Below, piece by piece: positions 51,715 to 60,873 of a stretch of 64,000 nucleotides of DNA. Position 1 is the first letter of the stretch, and every line of letters starts with the position of its first letter. Source of the DNA: Streptomyces sp. SM10 (GTDB lineage Bacteria > Actinomycetota > Actinomycetes > Streptomycetales > Streptomycetaceae); NCBI RefSeq assembly GCF_002910915.1, contig NZ_NEUF01000068.1:248001-312000 (forward strand), written 5' to 3'. Made by a program: the position numbers and the translations under genes. The notes beneath the pieces are model-generated. The model did no database searches, had not been told where the DNA came from, and saw only the letters and a list, made by a program, of their open reading frames with translations.

Positions 51715-53853
51715 TCACAGCCGGGTCCGCAGTGCGTGGGTGTCGACCTTGCCGTTCGCGGTCAGCGGGATCTCCCGGACGGTGCGGAGGTCGGCGGGGA
51801 CCATGTAGTCGGGCAGGTCCTGTGCCAGCTCGGCCCGGACGCGGGAGAGGTCGGGGCCGGCTTCGGCGGCGGGGACGACGAACGCGGCCAGCCGCTGTGC
51901 CCCTGACGGCCCCGGGTAGGCGGTGACGACCGCGTCGCCGACGTCCGGGCACCGCAGGATCGCGGCTCTGACCTCACCCGGCTCCACCCGGTAGCCGCGG
52001 ATCTTCACCTGATGGTCGGTGCGGCCCATGAACTCCAGCCGGCCCTGGCGCCAGCGGCCTCGGTCACCGGTGCGGTAGAGCCGGGCTCCCGGCTCCCCGT
52101 AGGGATCGGGCAGGAAGCGCTCCGCGGTGAGCGCGGGGGCGCCGAGGTAGCCGCGGGCCACCCCCGCCCCGCCGACGTACACCTCGCCGGGAACACCGTC
52201 GGGGACGGGTTCGAGGCTGTCGTCGAGAACGTACATCGCGGTGTTCGGGATGGGCAGGCCGAGCGGGACGAGGCCGTCGGCCGGCAGACGGGTGACCACC
52301 TGTCCGGAGTTGCCGACGGTGATCTCCGTCGGGCCGTACTCGGTGGCGACCGGGGTACCGCCGGGTCCGGTCAGTTCGCCCCAGCGCCGGGCCAGTTCCA
52401 CCGGGAAGGCGTCACCGGCGGCGATGACCAGTCCGGCGAGGCCATGGGCCTCCTCAGGTTCGAGGTCCGTGCTGAGCAGGTTCAGGTGGCCGGGCGTCAT
52501 CTTGATGAAGCTGTACGGAGCGCCCGCGAGCAGGTGCCCACCGAGATCGGCGGCGTCCAGCGGGTCGGGCAGCAGGTCCACCCGCTGACCGACCACCAGG
52601 GGCGCGAAGAGGCTCGGGACGCCCAGGTCGAAGCCGATCGAGCTGAAGTGCGGCGATCCGCCGATTCCGCGGGCCGCGTACTCCAGAGCGGTCCACAGCA
52701 CGTAGTTGGCCAGGCCGCCGTGGTGCACCATGACGCCCTTGGGCGCCCCGGTGGACCCGGAGGTGTAGATGACGTAGGCGAGGTCCGCGGGGCCGACCGG
52801 GACGTCGATGGGGTCGAGGCCTGCCGTGTCGATCGCGTCGCGGTCACGGTCCAGGAGGATGTATTCGCCCTGGTCGAAGGGGCCGAGCGCGGGCAGCAGT
52901 TCCGAGCGGGTGACGATGAGGGCGCAGCCGGCGGCGGAGACCATGTGGCGGAGCCGGGGTCGGGGCAGGTCCGCGTCGAGCGGCAGGTAGGGCGCGCCGC
53001 ACTTCCAGATGCCCAGCAGCGTCGGCAGCAGGTCCGGGCCGCGCCGCAGACCGACGCCGACGGGCACCTCGGGACTCGCGCCGTGTGCGAGGAGGTGGTG
53101 GGCGAGCCGCGTGGAGGCCTCGTCCAGTTCGCGGTAGCTGAGGGCCCGTCCGTCGGCCCGGACGGCAGGGGCGTCCGGGGTCCTGGCCGCCTGGTTCCTG
53201 AAGAGTTCCAGGACGTCGGCGGGTTCACGGGTGACGGTGCGCCCGACCGCCCAGCGGCGCAGTACGGCGTCGCGTTCGCCGTCGGGCAGGACGGTGGTCA
53301 CCGCGTCGCCGTCCGGCGCCTCGGCCATCGCCTCCAGCACGCGGCGGTACATCACCGCCAGCCGGTCGAGACCGGCGGCGCCGATGTGGCCGGCGGCGTG
53401 CAGGATCAGGGTGTGCGCACCCGACACCCCGACGCACAGGCCGTGGCGGCCCGTGGCGGGCGCGGTGTCGGGTGCGGCGGCGAGGAGCACGCGGTCGGCC
53501 CGCGAGGCCCCTTCGTCCGGCCCGGGTGCCGGTGGCATGGCGCGCAGGGCTCGCCCGGCCTGTACGACCAGTTCCCGCCAGGTGCGCGCGGCGCCCGGCC
53601 GCACCGTCATGGCGCGCACCTCGCGGCCGCCGGCCGGCAGGACGTCCGTACGGAACGCCGGCTCCTCGACCAGGGTGTTCAGCACCTTGATGTGGGCGGC
53701 GGCCGGCACGGCGAAGGGCTCGGCGCCGGCGGAGACCGCCAGCGCGTCCAGCGCGGGGGCGAGGTCGGCGTAGTCCACCTCGACACGGTGGCCCGCCTCC
53801 GCGGGTGCAGCGCACAGCCACGCGCCCGGCAGTGTGAAGTCTCCCGTGCTCAC
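51715..53853 (-). CDS. Stand-alone NRPS adenylation protein with N-terminal C-domain-like remnant
   Basis: Protein of 712 residues. Residues 1-about 200 look like the tail half of a condensation domain (VSGAHTLILHAAGHIGAAGLDRL) without an HHxxxDG motif. The A domain (about 205-710) is complete: YTSGSTGAPKGV (about 366), GFDLGVPSLF, EYGPTEIT, YRTGDRGRWRQG, GRTDHQVKIRGYRVEPGEV and the A10 Lys in LTANGKVDT. The chain ends right after A10, so no carrier is attached. My by-eye code is D-L-P-K-I-A-E-V-G-K, which resembles Asn/Asp codes (D-L-T-K-x-G-x-x-G-K). It must load a carrier in trans, for example the T-TE protein. GTG 53853 overlaps the thioesterase stop (GTGA). Confidence 0.88.
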   Translation of the reverse strand: MSTGDFTLPGAWLCAAPAEAGHRVEVDYADLAPALDALAVSAGAEPFAVPAAAHIKVLNTLVEEPAFRTDVLPAGGREVRAMTVRPGAARTWRELVVQAGRALRAMPPAPGPDEGASRADRVLLAAAPDTAPATGRHGLCVGVSGAHTLILHAAGHIGAAGLDRLAVMYRRVLEAMAEAPDGDAVTTVLPDGERDAVLRRWAVGRTVTREPADVLELFRNQAARTPDAPAVRADGRALSYRELDEASTRLAHHLLAHGASPEVPVGVGLRRGPDLLPTLLGIWKCGAPYLPLDADLPRPRLRHMVSAAGCALIVTRSELLPALGPFDQGEYILLDRDRDAIDTAGLDPIDVPVGPADLAYVIYTSGSTGAPKGVMVHHGGLANYVLWTALEYAARGIGGSPHFSSIGFDLGVPSLFAPLVVGQRVDLLPDPLDAADLGGHLLAGAPYSFIKMTPGHLNLLSTDLEPEEAHGLAGLVIAAGDAFPVELARRWGELTGPGGTPVATEYGPTEITVGNSGQVVTRLPADGLVPLGLPIPNTAMYVLDDSLEPVPDGVPGEVYVGGAGVARGYLGAPALTAERFLPDPYGEPGARLYRTGDRGRWRQGRLEFMGRTDHQVKIRGYRVEPGEVRAAILRCPDVGDAVVTAYPGPSGAQRLAAFVVPAAEAGPDLSRVRAELAQDLPDYMVPADLRTVREIPLTANGKVDTHALRTRL

Positions 53854-54641
53854 CCGTCGCCCCCTCTCTCCAGCAGCCGTCGTGCGATCTGTCCCATCCG
53901 TTCCCCCGCCTCGTTGAGGATGTAGTGGCCCGCGTCCAGCAGGTGCAGGGAGAATTCCCTGGTCGTGGCGGTGCTCCACGCGGCCATGGCCCCGGCGCCG
54001 ACGAACTCGTCCCGGCGGCCGCCGATGACCGTGACGGGCAGCTCCAGCGGGGCACCCGAGGAGTACGCGAGCGTTTCGACGACCTGGTAGTCCGCCCGCA
54101 GAATGCGTTCGAACATGGCCATCAGGTCGGGGTCGTCCAGGACTTGTTCCGCCATTCCGCCGTATCCGACGACCCGGGTGATCAGCTCGCCGTCGGGCAG
54201 CCGGTACAGGGGCGGGTCCTCCACCGTGCGCATCGACGGTCCCTCGGAGGAGGAGACCACCAGCTCGACCGGGAGCGGGCCGCCCGCGGCACTGAGCCGG
54301 CGGGTGAACTCGTAGGCCAGCACGCTGCCGGAGCAGTGGCCGACCACGACGAACGGCACGTCGAGCAGGGGTGCCAGGTGCGGACAGGCTTCGTCGAGCA
54401 GGGTGCGCCCGTCGGTGAGCGGGGCTTCGCCCATCCGGTTCTCCCGGCCGGGCGGCCGGACCACGCACAGGTCGGCCTCGGGCGGCAGGTGCTCCAGCCA
54501 GGGCCGGAAGACGCCCGCGCCCGCGCCGACGTGCGGGAAGCACACGATCCGCAGCCTCGCGTCGTCGTTGGGACGCGGCCGGGCGATCCACCGGCTGGTG
54601 ACCGGCCGCGTCGCGGCGGCGGTCGTGGGAGCGCCGTTCAT
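53850..54641 (-). CDS. Type II thioesterase with Cys nucleophile
   Basis: Alpha/beta hydrolase of 263 residues of the kind that removes mis-loaded groups from NRPS carriers or releases products. LRIVCFPHVGAGAGVFRPW is the standard N-terminal motif. The nucleophile elbow reads VGHCSGSVLAYEF (about 102), where Cys replaces the Ser of GHSxG. The acid is in GGRRDEFV (about 210) and the base in DAGHYILNE (about 237). Cys-type thioesterases are known in a few NRPS systems and can favour transfer to amines over hydrolysis; that function here is inference. It overlaps the genes on both sides by four bases. Confidence 0.87.
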   Translation of the reverse strand: MNGAPTTAAATRPVTSRWIARPRPNDDARLRIVCFPHVGAGAGVFRPWLEHLPPEADLCVVRPPGRENRMGEAPLTDGRTLLDEACPHLAPLLDVPFVVVGHCSGSVLAYEFTRRLSAAGGPLPVELVVSSSEGPSMRTVEDPPLYRLPDGELITRVVGYGGMAEQVLDDPDLMAMFERILRADYQVVETLAYSSGAPLELPVTVIGGRRDEFVGAGAMAAWSTATTREFSLHLLDAGHYILNEAGERMGQIARRLLERGGDG

Positions 54642-55720
54642 GCGGCGAGCACCTTCCTCATCAGAGCGGCCACGTGCGGGTCGTTGAAGACGGGCAGGGG
54701 GGAGGCGAGCGCGAGGTCCATCCGGTGGACGGTCAGCTGCTCCGGGGCGTCGCTCCAGGCCTGCTCGGCCGGGTGGGCGGTGCTGCTGCCGGCGACCAGC
54801 ACGGCCGGTCCGTCGTAGGGCGGGTAGCCGTACTCCTGGACTGCCAGGGCTACACCGGCCCAGGCGCGCTGGAGTCCGGGCAGGTCCTGCGGCCGGGACA
54901 CGTCCTCGTACCAGCCTCCGTCGTGGAACCTGGCGTGGATGTCCTCGATGCTCTCGTCACCGGTGAGCGCGAACCGCCCGGCGAGCATCGCCAGCCTGCG
55001 GCTCAGCAGATCGTCCAGGTCCGCGGGCGCCTCACCGGGAGCGGACACGGCGGGCGGAGCGATCAGGGCCAGCAGGGCGGCCTCGGCGCCGAGGCCGCGC
55101 AGACGGCGGGCCACCTCGAGGGCGACCACCGCCCCGTGTCCGAATCCGGCCAGCCGGTAAGGGCCGAGCGGCTGGTGTCGCCGCAGAGCGGCCAGGTACC
55201 GGTCCGCGAGCTGCTCGACGGATCCGGCCGGCGGAGTGGAGCCACCCGGGCCGGTCAGCCGCAGCGCCACGGCCGCGCGCCCCTCCGCCCACGCCGCGAC
55301 GGCGTCCCGCTCGGCCCGGACATGGCTCTGCGAGTGGATCACGTGGAGCCGGCCGGCCGGGTCGCCGTCGGCGATGGACACCACCCGGACCTCCACCGGT
55401 CCCGAGTCGGGGCCGGGCCCGGTGGCGCCGGGGTCCAGGGCGCCCGGCCGCACCCTCGGCGCGCTGTCGCGCGGGAGGGTCAGGCGCTCGGCGAGCCGGG
55501 CCGGCACCGGGAACCGCAGGACTTCGGAACTGCGGAGGGACAGGCCGTGCGCACGCGCCGCGGTGGCGATCTGGATGATCGAGAGGGAGTCGCCTCCCAA
55601 CTCGAAGAAGTCGTCGTACGGCGAGACCGCACGCCCGAGGTGCACGCCGCTGATCTCGCACAGCAGGCGCTCGACTGCCTGGCAGGTGAGCTGTGTTCGA
55701 TTCCGCTGGTTCGAATGCAC
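54638..55720 (-). CDS. Carrier protein-thioesterase didomain (T-TE), nucleophile missing
   Basis: Protein of 360 residues. An N-terminal carrier domain (about 10-85) has DDFFELGGDSLSI, with the phosphopantetheine Ser at about 43. It is followed by an alpha/beta-hydrolase domain (about 125-360) whose elbow reads LAGFGHGAVVALEVARRL where GxSxG is expected, so Ser is replaced by Gly. A C-terminal NDPHVAAL retains a His. The hydrolase is unlikely to act as a normal thioesterase and may serve as a docking or carrier scaffold. GTG 55720 has GGAG upstream. This is the first gene of the six-gene NRPS operon; the stand-alone A domain may charge its carrier. Confidence 0.85.
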   Translation of the reverse strand: MHSNQRNRTQLTCQAVERLLCEISGVHLGRAVSPYDDFFELGGDSLSIIQIATAARAHGLSLRSSEVLRFPVPARLAERLTLPRDSAPRVRPGALDPGATGPGPDSGPVEVRVVSIADGDPAGRLHVIHSQSHVRAERDAVAAWAEGRAAVALRLTGPGGSTPPAGSVEQLADRYLAALRRHQPLGPYRLAGFGHGAVVALEVARRLRGLGAEAALLALIAPPAVSAPGEAPADLDDLLSRRLAMLAGRFALTGDESIEDIHARFHDGGWYEDVSRPQDLPGLQRAWAGVALAVQEYGYPPYDGPAVLVAGSSTAHPAEQAWSDAPEQLTVHRMDLALASPLPVFNDPHVAALMRKVLAA

Positions 55721-55937
55721 GGCGGGCTCCGTCTCGTGGATCGAGCTTCTCGGAAAGCATCGTTTCCGGGCCCCCCGCGGTACAGGCATCCCGCAGGCAA
55801 ATTGCCAGGATCCAATTGCCGGTCCGCTGCCTGGAGATGACACCACGTGGCCGTGAAGACTTCCCAGGGGTCGCCGAGACGGGGATCCGTGCAATCGCCT
55901 CATTGATGCAGAGAAACGCGGAAGAGGAGAGGCAGGC
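55721..55937. promoter_or_regulatory. Divergent promoter region of NRPS operon and hydroxylase operon, motif copy 2
   Basis: CCGCAGGCAA at 55791-55800 repeats the cluster motif of 38097-38106. It continues into GGCAAATTGCC, a perfect palindrome around one central base, and a second ATTGCC lies at 55814-55819. GGAAA-gcatcg-TTTCC (55752-55767) is another inverted repeat. Likely operators and promoters for both directions lie here. Confidence 0.5.
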
Positions 55938-56930
55938 GTGACAACGATGGCGAGCGCGAACGCCGACCACGGCACAGAATCCTCACTGCTCGGACTCACC
56001 GGTGAGGAGCGGACCGCACTGGAGGAACTGGCGGAGCGGCTCGCTCTCGTCGAACCCGCCCTGATCGACGATCCGGGCTGGCGTACCCTCGCCCGGCGGG
56101 AGAGCTGCCGGGTGCCGGTCCGGCTGAGACGGGCCGTGCGGGACTTCGCCTACGACGCGGGTCCGGACGGGACCCTGACCATCAGCAACCTGCCCCTGCC
56201 GGCCGCGGGGCTCCCGCCCACGCCCACCGTGCGGGACTCCGTGGAACGCGCCGCCACGACACCGGCGACGCTGGCGATGCTGCTGGGCAGCGAGCTCGGG
56301 GCGGTCATCTCGTACCGTGAGGAGAAGCAGGGCGCGCTCGTACAGAACGTGGTCCCCGTCCCGGCGCTCGCCGACTCGCAGAGCAACGGCGGCTCGGTGC
56401 GCCTGGAGTTCCACACGGAGAACGCCTTCCACCCGCACCGGCCTGACTTCGTGGGCCTGTTGTGCCTGCGGCCCGCGCACGAGGACCAGGTGGGCACGCA
56501 GGTCGCGTCGATCCGACGGGCCCTGCCTCTGATCGACGACGGGATCCGCACGGTCCTGCACGAGCCGCGCTTCCTCACCGAAGCGCCGCCCTCCTTCCGC
56601 TCGAACGACCGGTCCGACCCGAGGCCGGTGCTCGACGGCGCTCCCGAGGACCCGGACATCTGTGTCGACTTCAACGCGACCGGCGGGCTCGACGAGGGCG
56701 CGGAGAAGGCACTGGTCCAGCTGCGGGAGGCACTGTGGGCGGTGCGTTCCGACGTGGTGCTCGGGCCCGGGGACATGATCTTCGTGGACAACCGGATCGT
56801 GGTGCACGGACGGGTGGCGTTCTCGCCCCGCTACGACGGGAACGACCGCTGGCTGCACCGGGTCTTCGTCCACCTCGACCACCGCCGCAGCCGCGGCTTC
56901 CGGCCGGGCAACGGCACCGTGCTGACCTGA
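55938..56930 (+). CDS. Fe(II)/2-oxoglutarate dioxygenase, clavaminate-synthase-like (amino-acid hydroxylase)
   Basis: Protein of 330 residues related to AsnO, VioC and clavaminate synthase. The iron site is His and Glu in EFHTENAFHPHRPD (about 160-162) and a distal His in VVHGRVAF (about 289). The 2-oxoglutarate Arg is in LHRVFVH (about 305). Enzymes of this group beta-hydroxylate free or carrier-bound Asn, Asp or Arg. The Asn/Asp-like code of the stand-alone A domain makes a hydroxylated Asn-type residue plausible. GTG 55938 has GAGGAGAGG upstream; ATG 55947 is possible. It is divergent from the NRPS operon. Confidence 0.88.
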   Translation: MTTMASANADHGTESSLLGLTGEERTALEELAERLALVEPALIDDPGWRTLARRESCRVPVRLRRAVRDFAYDAGPDGTLTISNLPLPAAGLPPTPTVRDSVERAATTPATLAMLLGSELGAVISYREEKQGALVQNVVPVPALADSQSNGGSVRLEFHTENAFHPHRPDFVGLLCLRPAHEDQVGTQVASIRRALPLIDDGIRTVLHEPRFLTEAPPSFRSNDRSDPRPVLDGAPEDPDICVDFNATGGLDEGAEKALVQLREALWAVRSDVVLGPGDMIFVDNRIVVHGRVAFSPRYDGNDRWLHRVFVHLDHRRSRGFRPGNGTVLT

Positions 56931-57173
56931 CCCGCCCGCGGCGGCGGGCCGGGGCGCGTGTCCTCGGATCCCCGCGCCCGGCCCCCGGACCCACCGGTTC
57001 GACCCGCGGCTGCCTCCGTGCTCGGGAGTTCCGCCACCGGGGCCCGTGGTGGGCGAACAACGAATCCATACCGCCGCCGTACCGTCCTCGAACCGGGCCT
57101 TCCTAGCTTGGGGGCCGTCTGCGCCCCTCCCCTCGCGGCATCATCTCGACCGGACAGGAAGTGTGCCCATCCC

Positions 57174-59090
57174 ATGCCCCTTCTGCGCATCCCCCTGAGC
57201 CGAAGGCCGAAGATCCCCCCGACCGTCCACGGAATCATCACCCTCCTGGGCCTGCTCCCCCGCATCAGCCGGACCAAGGCGGTACTCGGCCTGTTCAGTG
57301 TGCTGGTGGCCGCGGTGCTCCCGATGGCCGGCGCGGTGGTGACCGGGCTGCTCATCGGATCGATCGCGGAGGCGCTCGACGGCGGACTGTCCTCGCCGGC
57401 CGGGCGGCACACCTTCGTCCTGCTGGCCGTGGCCGGGGGGCTGGTGCTGGTGCAGCAGACCCTCGCGCCGCTCCTGACCGCGCTCGGTGAGACCCTCGGC
57501 CGCGAGGTGGACCGGGATCTGCAGCAGCGTGTCATGGCGGCGACGGGCCGCCCGGAGGGCACGGCCCACCTGACGGACCCCCATGTGCTCGACGCCCTCA
57601 GGGTGGTGCGCGGACTGGGGACCACGGAGACCGACCGGCCGAGCCACGCCGTGGCCGCTCTGTCGGTGGTGCTCCCGGCCTGGCTGCGCGCGCTGGCCGC
57701 GGCGGCCCTGCTGCTGACCTTCCACTGGTGGCTGGGACTGCTCTGGCTGCTGGCCTGGCCGGTGATCGTGCACTTCATGCAGCGGGAGTACTTCCGGGTC
57801 GGCCAGGCGGGCGGCGAGAGCAGCACCGCCCTGCGCCGGGCGGAGTACCTGCGCGATCTGGTGCTGACCCGGCCCGCGGCCAAGGAGGTACGGATCTGGG
57901 GCCTGCTGGACTGGCTCATCGACCGGTTCGGCCGGTCCTGGAGTGAGGCGACGGAGCCGGTCTGGCGGGAGCGCAAACCGCGCGCCCGGGTCGTGCTGGG
58001 TGCCACCGGGTCGGTCGCCCTGATCAACCTGGTCTCGTACGGCGTGCTGGCGTGGGCGGCAGTCCACCAGGAGATCGGGCTCGGAGCGGTCGCCGTCTAC
58101 ACCCAGGCGCTCGTACTGGCCAACAACTACACGGCGTTCGACGACAACAACGCCTACCTGTCGTTCGCCGGTGCCGCGGTCCCCCGCGTCCTGAGCCTGG
58201 ACGCGCGGCTCTCCGCGGAGGTGCGGGACAGGCCGCGGCTCACCGAGTTGCCCGCCGGGTTCCCCACGGCCCGGATCGACTTCGAGGGGGTCAGGTTCCG
58301 CTACCCCGCGAACGACCGGGAGGCGCTGAGCGGGATCGACCTCCGGATCGCCGCCGGCCGTTCACTGGCCATCGTCGGGGAGAACGGAGCGGGAAAGAGC
58401 TCGCTGGTGAAGCTGGTGTGCGGTCTGCACACCCCGACCTCCGGTGTCATCCGCGTCGACGGCCACGATCTGGCGGACCTGGACCCCGCGGCCTGGCGTG
58501 AACGCATCGGCGTGCTGTTCCAGGACTTCGCGCGCTACCACCTGACCGCTGCGGAGAACATCTCCATGGGCGCGCCGCAGTGGGCCGGCGACCGGGACCG
58601 TCTGCGTGAGGCGGCGCACCGGGCGGGGGCACTGCCCCTGATCGAGGGGCTGCCGGGCGGCTGGGACACCGTGCTCTCGCCGGAGTACACGGGGGGAACG
58701 GACCTGTCGGGCGGGCAGTGGCAGCGCATCGCGCTCGCCCGTGCCCTGTTCGCGGTGGACGCGGGCGCCCGGGTCCTGATCCTCGACGAGCCGACCGCCG
58801 CGCTCGACGTGCGGGCCGAGGCGGAGATCTACGAACGTTTCCTGGAGCTGACGGCCGGACTGACCACGATCCTGATCTCGCACCGCTTCTCCACCGTACG
58901 GCGTGCGGAGCGCATCGTCGTACTGGAGAAGGGTGTGGTCGTGGAGGACGGCGGTCACGAGGAACTGCTCGCCCGTCAGGGGCGGTACGCGGCGATGTTC
59001 GACCTCCAGGCGGCTCGCTTCGTCGAGCCCCGGAGCGGTGGGAGCGCGGCCGCGGCGTCGCGGGCGGCGGCGGAGGCGGGACATGCGTAA
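57174..59090 (+). CDS. ABC transporter half-molecule, permease-ATPase fusion (1)
   Basis: Exporter of 638 residues: transmembrane domain about 1-330 with about six helices, then an ABC ATPase domain. Walker A is GENGAGKSS (about 402), signature LSGGQWQRIALARAL (about 511), Walker B LILDEPTAALD (about 536), and the switch His is in LISHRFSTV. In place of the usual Q-loop context it has VLFQDFARYHLTAAENI. ATG 57174 is used; AGGAAG is 13 bases upstream, so the ribosome site is weak. It overlaps the second half-transporter by eight bases, suggesting a heterodimeric product exporter. Confidence 0.9.
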   Translation: MPLLRIPLSRRPKIPPTVHGIITLLGLLPRISRTKAVLGLFSVLVAAVLPMAGAVVTGLLIGSIAEALDGGLSSPAGRHTFVLLAVAGGLVLVQQTLAPLLTALGETLGREVDRDLQQRVMAATGRPEGTAHLTDPHVLDALRVVRGLGTTETDRPSHAVAALSVVLPAWLRALAAAALLLTFHWWLGLLWLLAWPVIVHFMQREYFRVGQAGGESSTALRRAEYLRDLVLTRPAAKEVRIWGLLDWLIDRFGRSWSEATEPVWRERKPRARVVLGATGSVALINLVSYGVLAWAAVHQEIGLGAVAVYTQALVLANNYTAFDDNNAYLSFAGAAVPRVLSLDARLSAEVRDRPRLTELPAGFPTARIDFEGVRFRYPANDREALSGIDLRIAAGRSLAIVGENGAGKSSLVKLVCGLHTPTSGVIRVDGHDLADLDPAAWRERIGVLFQDFARYHLTAAENISMGAPQWAGDRDRLREAAHRAGALPLIEGLPGGWDTVLSPEYTGGTDLSGGQWQRIALARALFAVDAGARVLILDEPTAALDVRAEAEIYERFLELTAGLTTILISHRFSTVRRAERIVVLEKGVVVEDGGHEELLARQGRYAAMFDLQAARFVEPRSGGSAAAASRAAAEAGHA

Positions 59091-60873
59091 GACACTGCGG
59101 GGCTACCGGGAACTGATGCGGATCGGTGTGGGGTCTGCCCCCTTCCACGCGACGATGCAGTTCCTGACCGGCATTCTCTTCGAGGTCTCCGTGCCTCTGG
59201 GCGGGCTCGGCGCCAAGCTGATCATCGACGCGGCGGTCTCGGGCGACACCGGCCTCGGCCTCGGCGCCGCCGTGCTGCTCGCCCTCGCCGTCGGTGTCGC
59301 GCTGGGCTCGGTCTTCTACTACGTGCACTGCCTGTTCACCGTCCAGGAGCGTGCCACGGCGGCGGCCGGCAGGCGGCTGATGAGGCTGCTCGGCGGCGCC
59401 GAGGGGCTGACGCACTACGAGTTCCCGGCCTACCTGGACCAGGTGCAGCGCATCCGCGAGCAGCAGGGCCAGATGTCCGGCATGGTGAACGCGACGGCCG
59501 GTGTGCTGCGGGTCGGGGCGACGATGATCGTCACCGCGGTCCTGCTGGCGGGTGTGGACCCGCTGCTGCTGTGCCTGCCCGTGCTCGCCCTGGTGTCCTT
59601 CTGGCTCGGCAAGCTCAGCCGTGATCTGACCGTACGGGCGCAGGAGGCGACGAGCGAGCAGGAACGCCTGCGCCGGCACCTGTTCGAGCTGGGCACGTCG
59701 ACCGACGCGGCGGGCGAGCTGCGCGTCTACGGTCTGACAGACCTGCTCGGCGCCCGCCACCGGCAGGTGTCGGGCGGGGTGATCGGGCAGCGCAACCGGG
59801 CGAGTTGGCGGGGTGCGGGCCTTCAGGCGCTCGACGCCGTGGTCACCACCCTCGGATACATCGCCGCGATCACGCTCGTCGTGGTACTCGCCGTGCGCGG
59901 TGAGGCCACGGCCGGAGACGTCGTCCTGGTGCTGGGCCTGGCCGCCCAGCTCACCATGACGGTCAGCACGGCGGTGCGCTACGGCACCTACTTCCTGGTG
60001 GTTCTGCGAGTGGGCCGCATCCTGGTGTGGCTCCAGGACTACGTGGCCGAGGAGCGCGCCGCCCGCAAGGTCTCCGCCACCCTGCCCGAGACCCTCGAAC
60101 AGGGCATCGAGCTGCGCGATGTCGGCTTCGCCTATCCGGGTGCTGAGGACGGCCGCGGCGTGCTCGCCGGGGTGGACCTGCACCTGCCGCCGGGTGCGGT
60201 CGTAGCCCTGGTCGGGGACAACGGGGCGGGCAAGACCACGCTGATCAAGCTGCTCTGCGGCTTCTACCGGCCGGACTCCGGCAAGATCCTCGTGGACGGG
60301 GTGGACCTGGCGACGTGCGACACCGCCGAGTGGCGGTCCCGCTGTTCCGCGGCCTTCCAGGACCATGTCCGGCTGGAGTTCCCCGTCCTGGAGACGGTGG
60401 GCGTCGGTGATCTGCCGCGGATCGAGGACCGGGCCGCCGTGGGAGCCGCCCTGGAGCGGGCCGACGCCTCGGGTGTCGTGGACAGCCTGCCGCAGGGTCT
60501 GGACACCCAGCTCGGGAACCGCTGGGACGACGGGGCGGAGCTGTCCGGCGGCCAGTGGCAACGGCTGGCGCTGGGGCGCGGGCTGATGCGTACCGATCCC
60601 CTGATCGCCGTGTTCGACGAGCCGACGGCCGCGCTGGACGCCCACACCGAGAACGCCCTGTTCGAGCGTTTCGCCGCGGCGGCGCGCGAGGGGCGGCAGC
60701 GCAGCACCGTCACCCTGCTGGTCTCGCACCGGTTCTCGACCGTGGGCATGGCCGACCTGATCGTCGTACTGGACGGCGGAAGGATCAGGGAGCAGGGCAG
60801 TCACCAGGAGCTGATGGCCCAGGGCGGCCTCTACGCCGAGCTGTTCGAACTTCAATCCCAGGGGTACCGATGA
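59083..60873 (+). CDS. ABC transporter half-molecule, permease-ATPase fusion (2)
   Basis: Exporter of 596 residues with transmembrane helices in about 1-320 and a C-terminal ATPase: Walker A GDNGAGKTT (about 378), signature LSGGQWQRLALGRGL (about 487), Walker B AVFDEPTAALD and the His of LLVSHRFSTV. The Walker B reads IAVFDEPTAALD, with an intact Glu. It begins inside the first half-transporter gene (GGAGG before ATG 59083) and ends in an ATGA overlap with the regulator gene. Together they should export the cluster product or confer self-resistance. Confidence 0.92.
   Translation: MRKTLRGYRELMRIGVGSAPFHATMQFLTGILFEVSVPLGGLGAKLIIDAAVSGDTGLGLGAAVLLALAVGVALGSVFYYVHCLFTVQERATAAAGRRLMRLLGGAEGLTHYEFPAYLDQVQRIREQQGQMSGMVNATAGVLRVGATMIVTAVLLAGVDPLLLCLPVLALVSFWLGKLSRDLTVRAQEATSEQERLRRHLFELGTSTDAAGELRVYGLTDLLGARHRQVSGGVIGQRNRASWRGAGLQALDAVVTTLGYIAAITLVVVLAVRGEATAGDVVLVLGLAAQLTMTVSTAVRYGTYFLVVLRVGRILVWLQDYVAEERAARKVSATLPETLEQGIELRDVGFAYPGAEDGRGVLAGVDLHLPPGAVVALVGDNGAGKTTLIKLLCGFYRPDSGKILVDGVDLATCDTAEWRSRCSAAFQDHVRLEFPVLETVGVGDLPRIEDRAAVGAALERADASGVVDSLPQGLDTQLGNRWDDGAELSGGQWQRLALGRGLMRTDPLIAVFDEPTAALDAHTENALFERFAAAAREGRQRSTVTLLVSHRFSTVGMADLIVVLDGGRIREQGSHQELMAQGGLYAELFELQSQGYR

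Noticed and set aside
53854..54591. Longer version of the stand-alone A protein starting at 54591
   Set aside because: That part lies in another frame over the thioesterase gene; the GTG at 53853 overlaps the thioesterase stop and fits the start of similarity.
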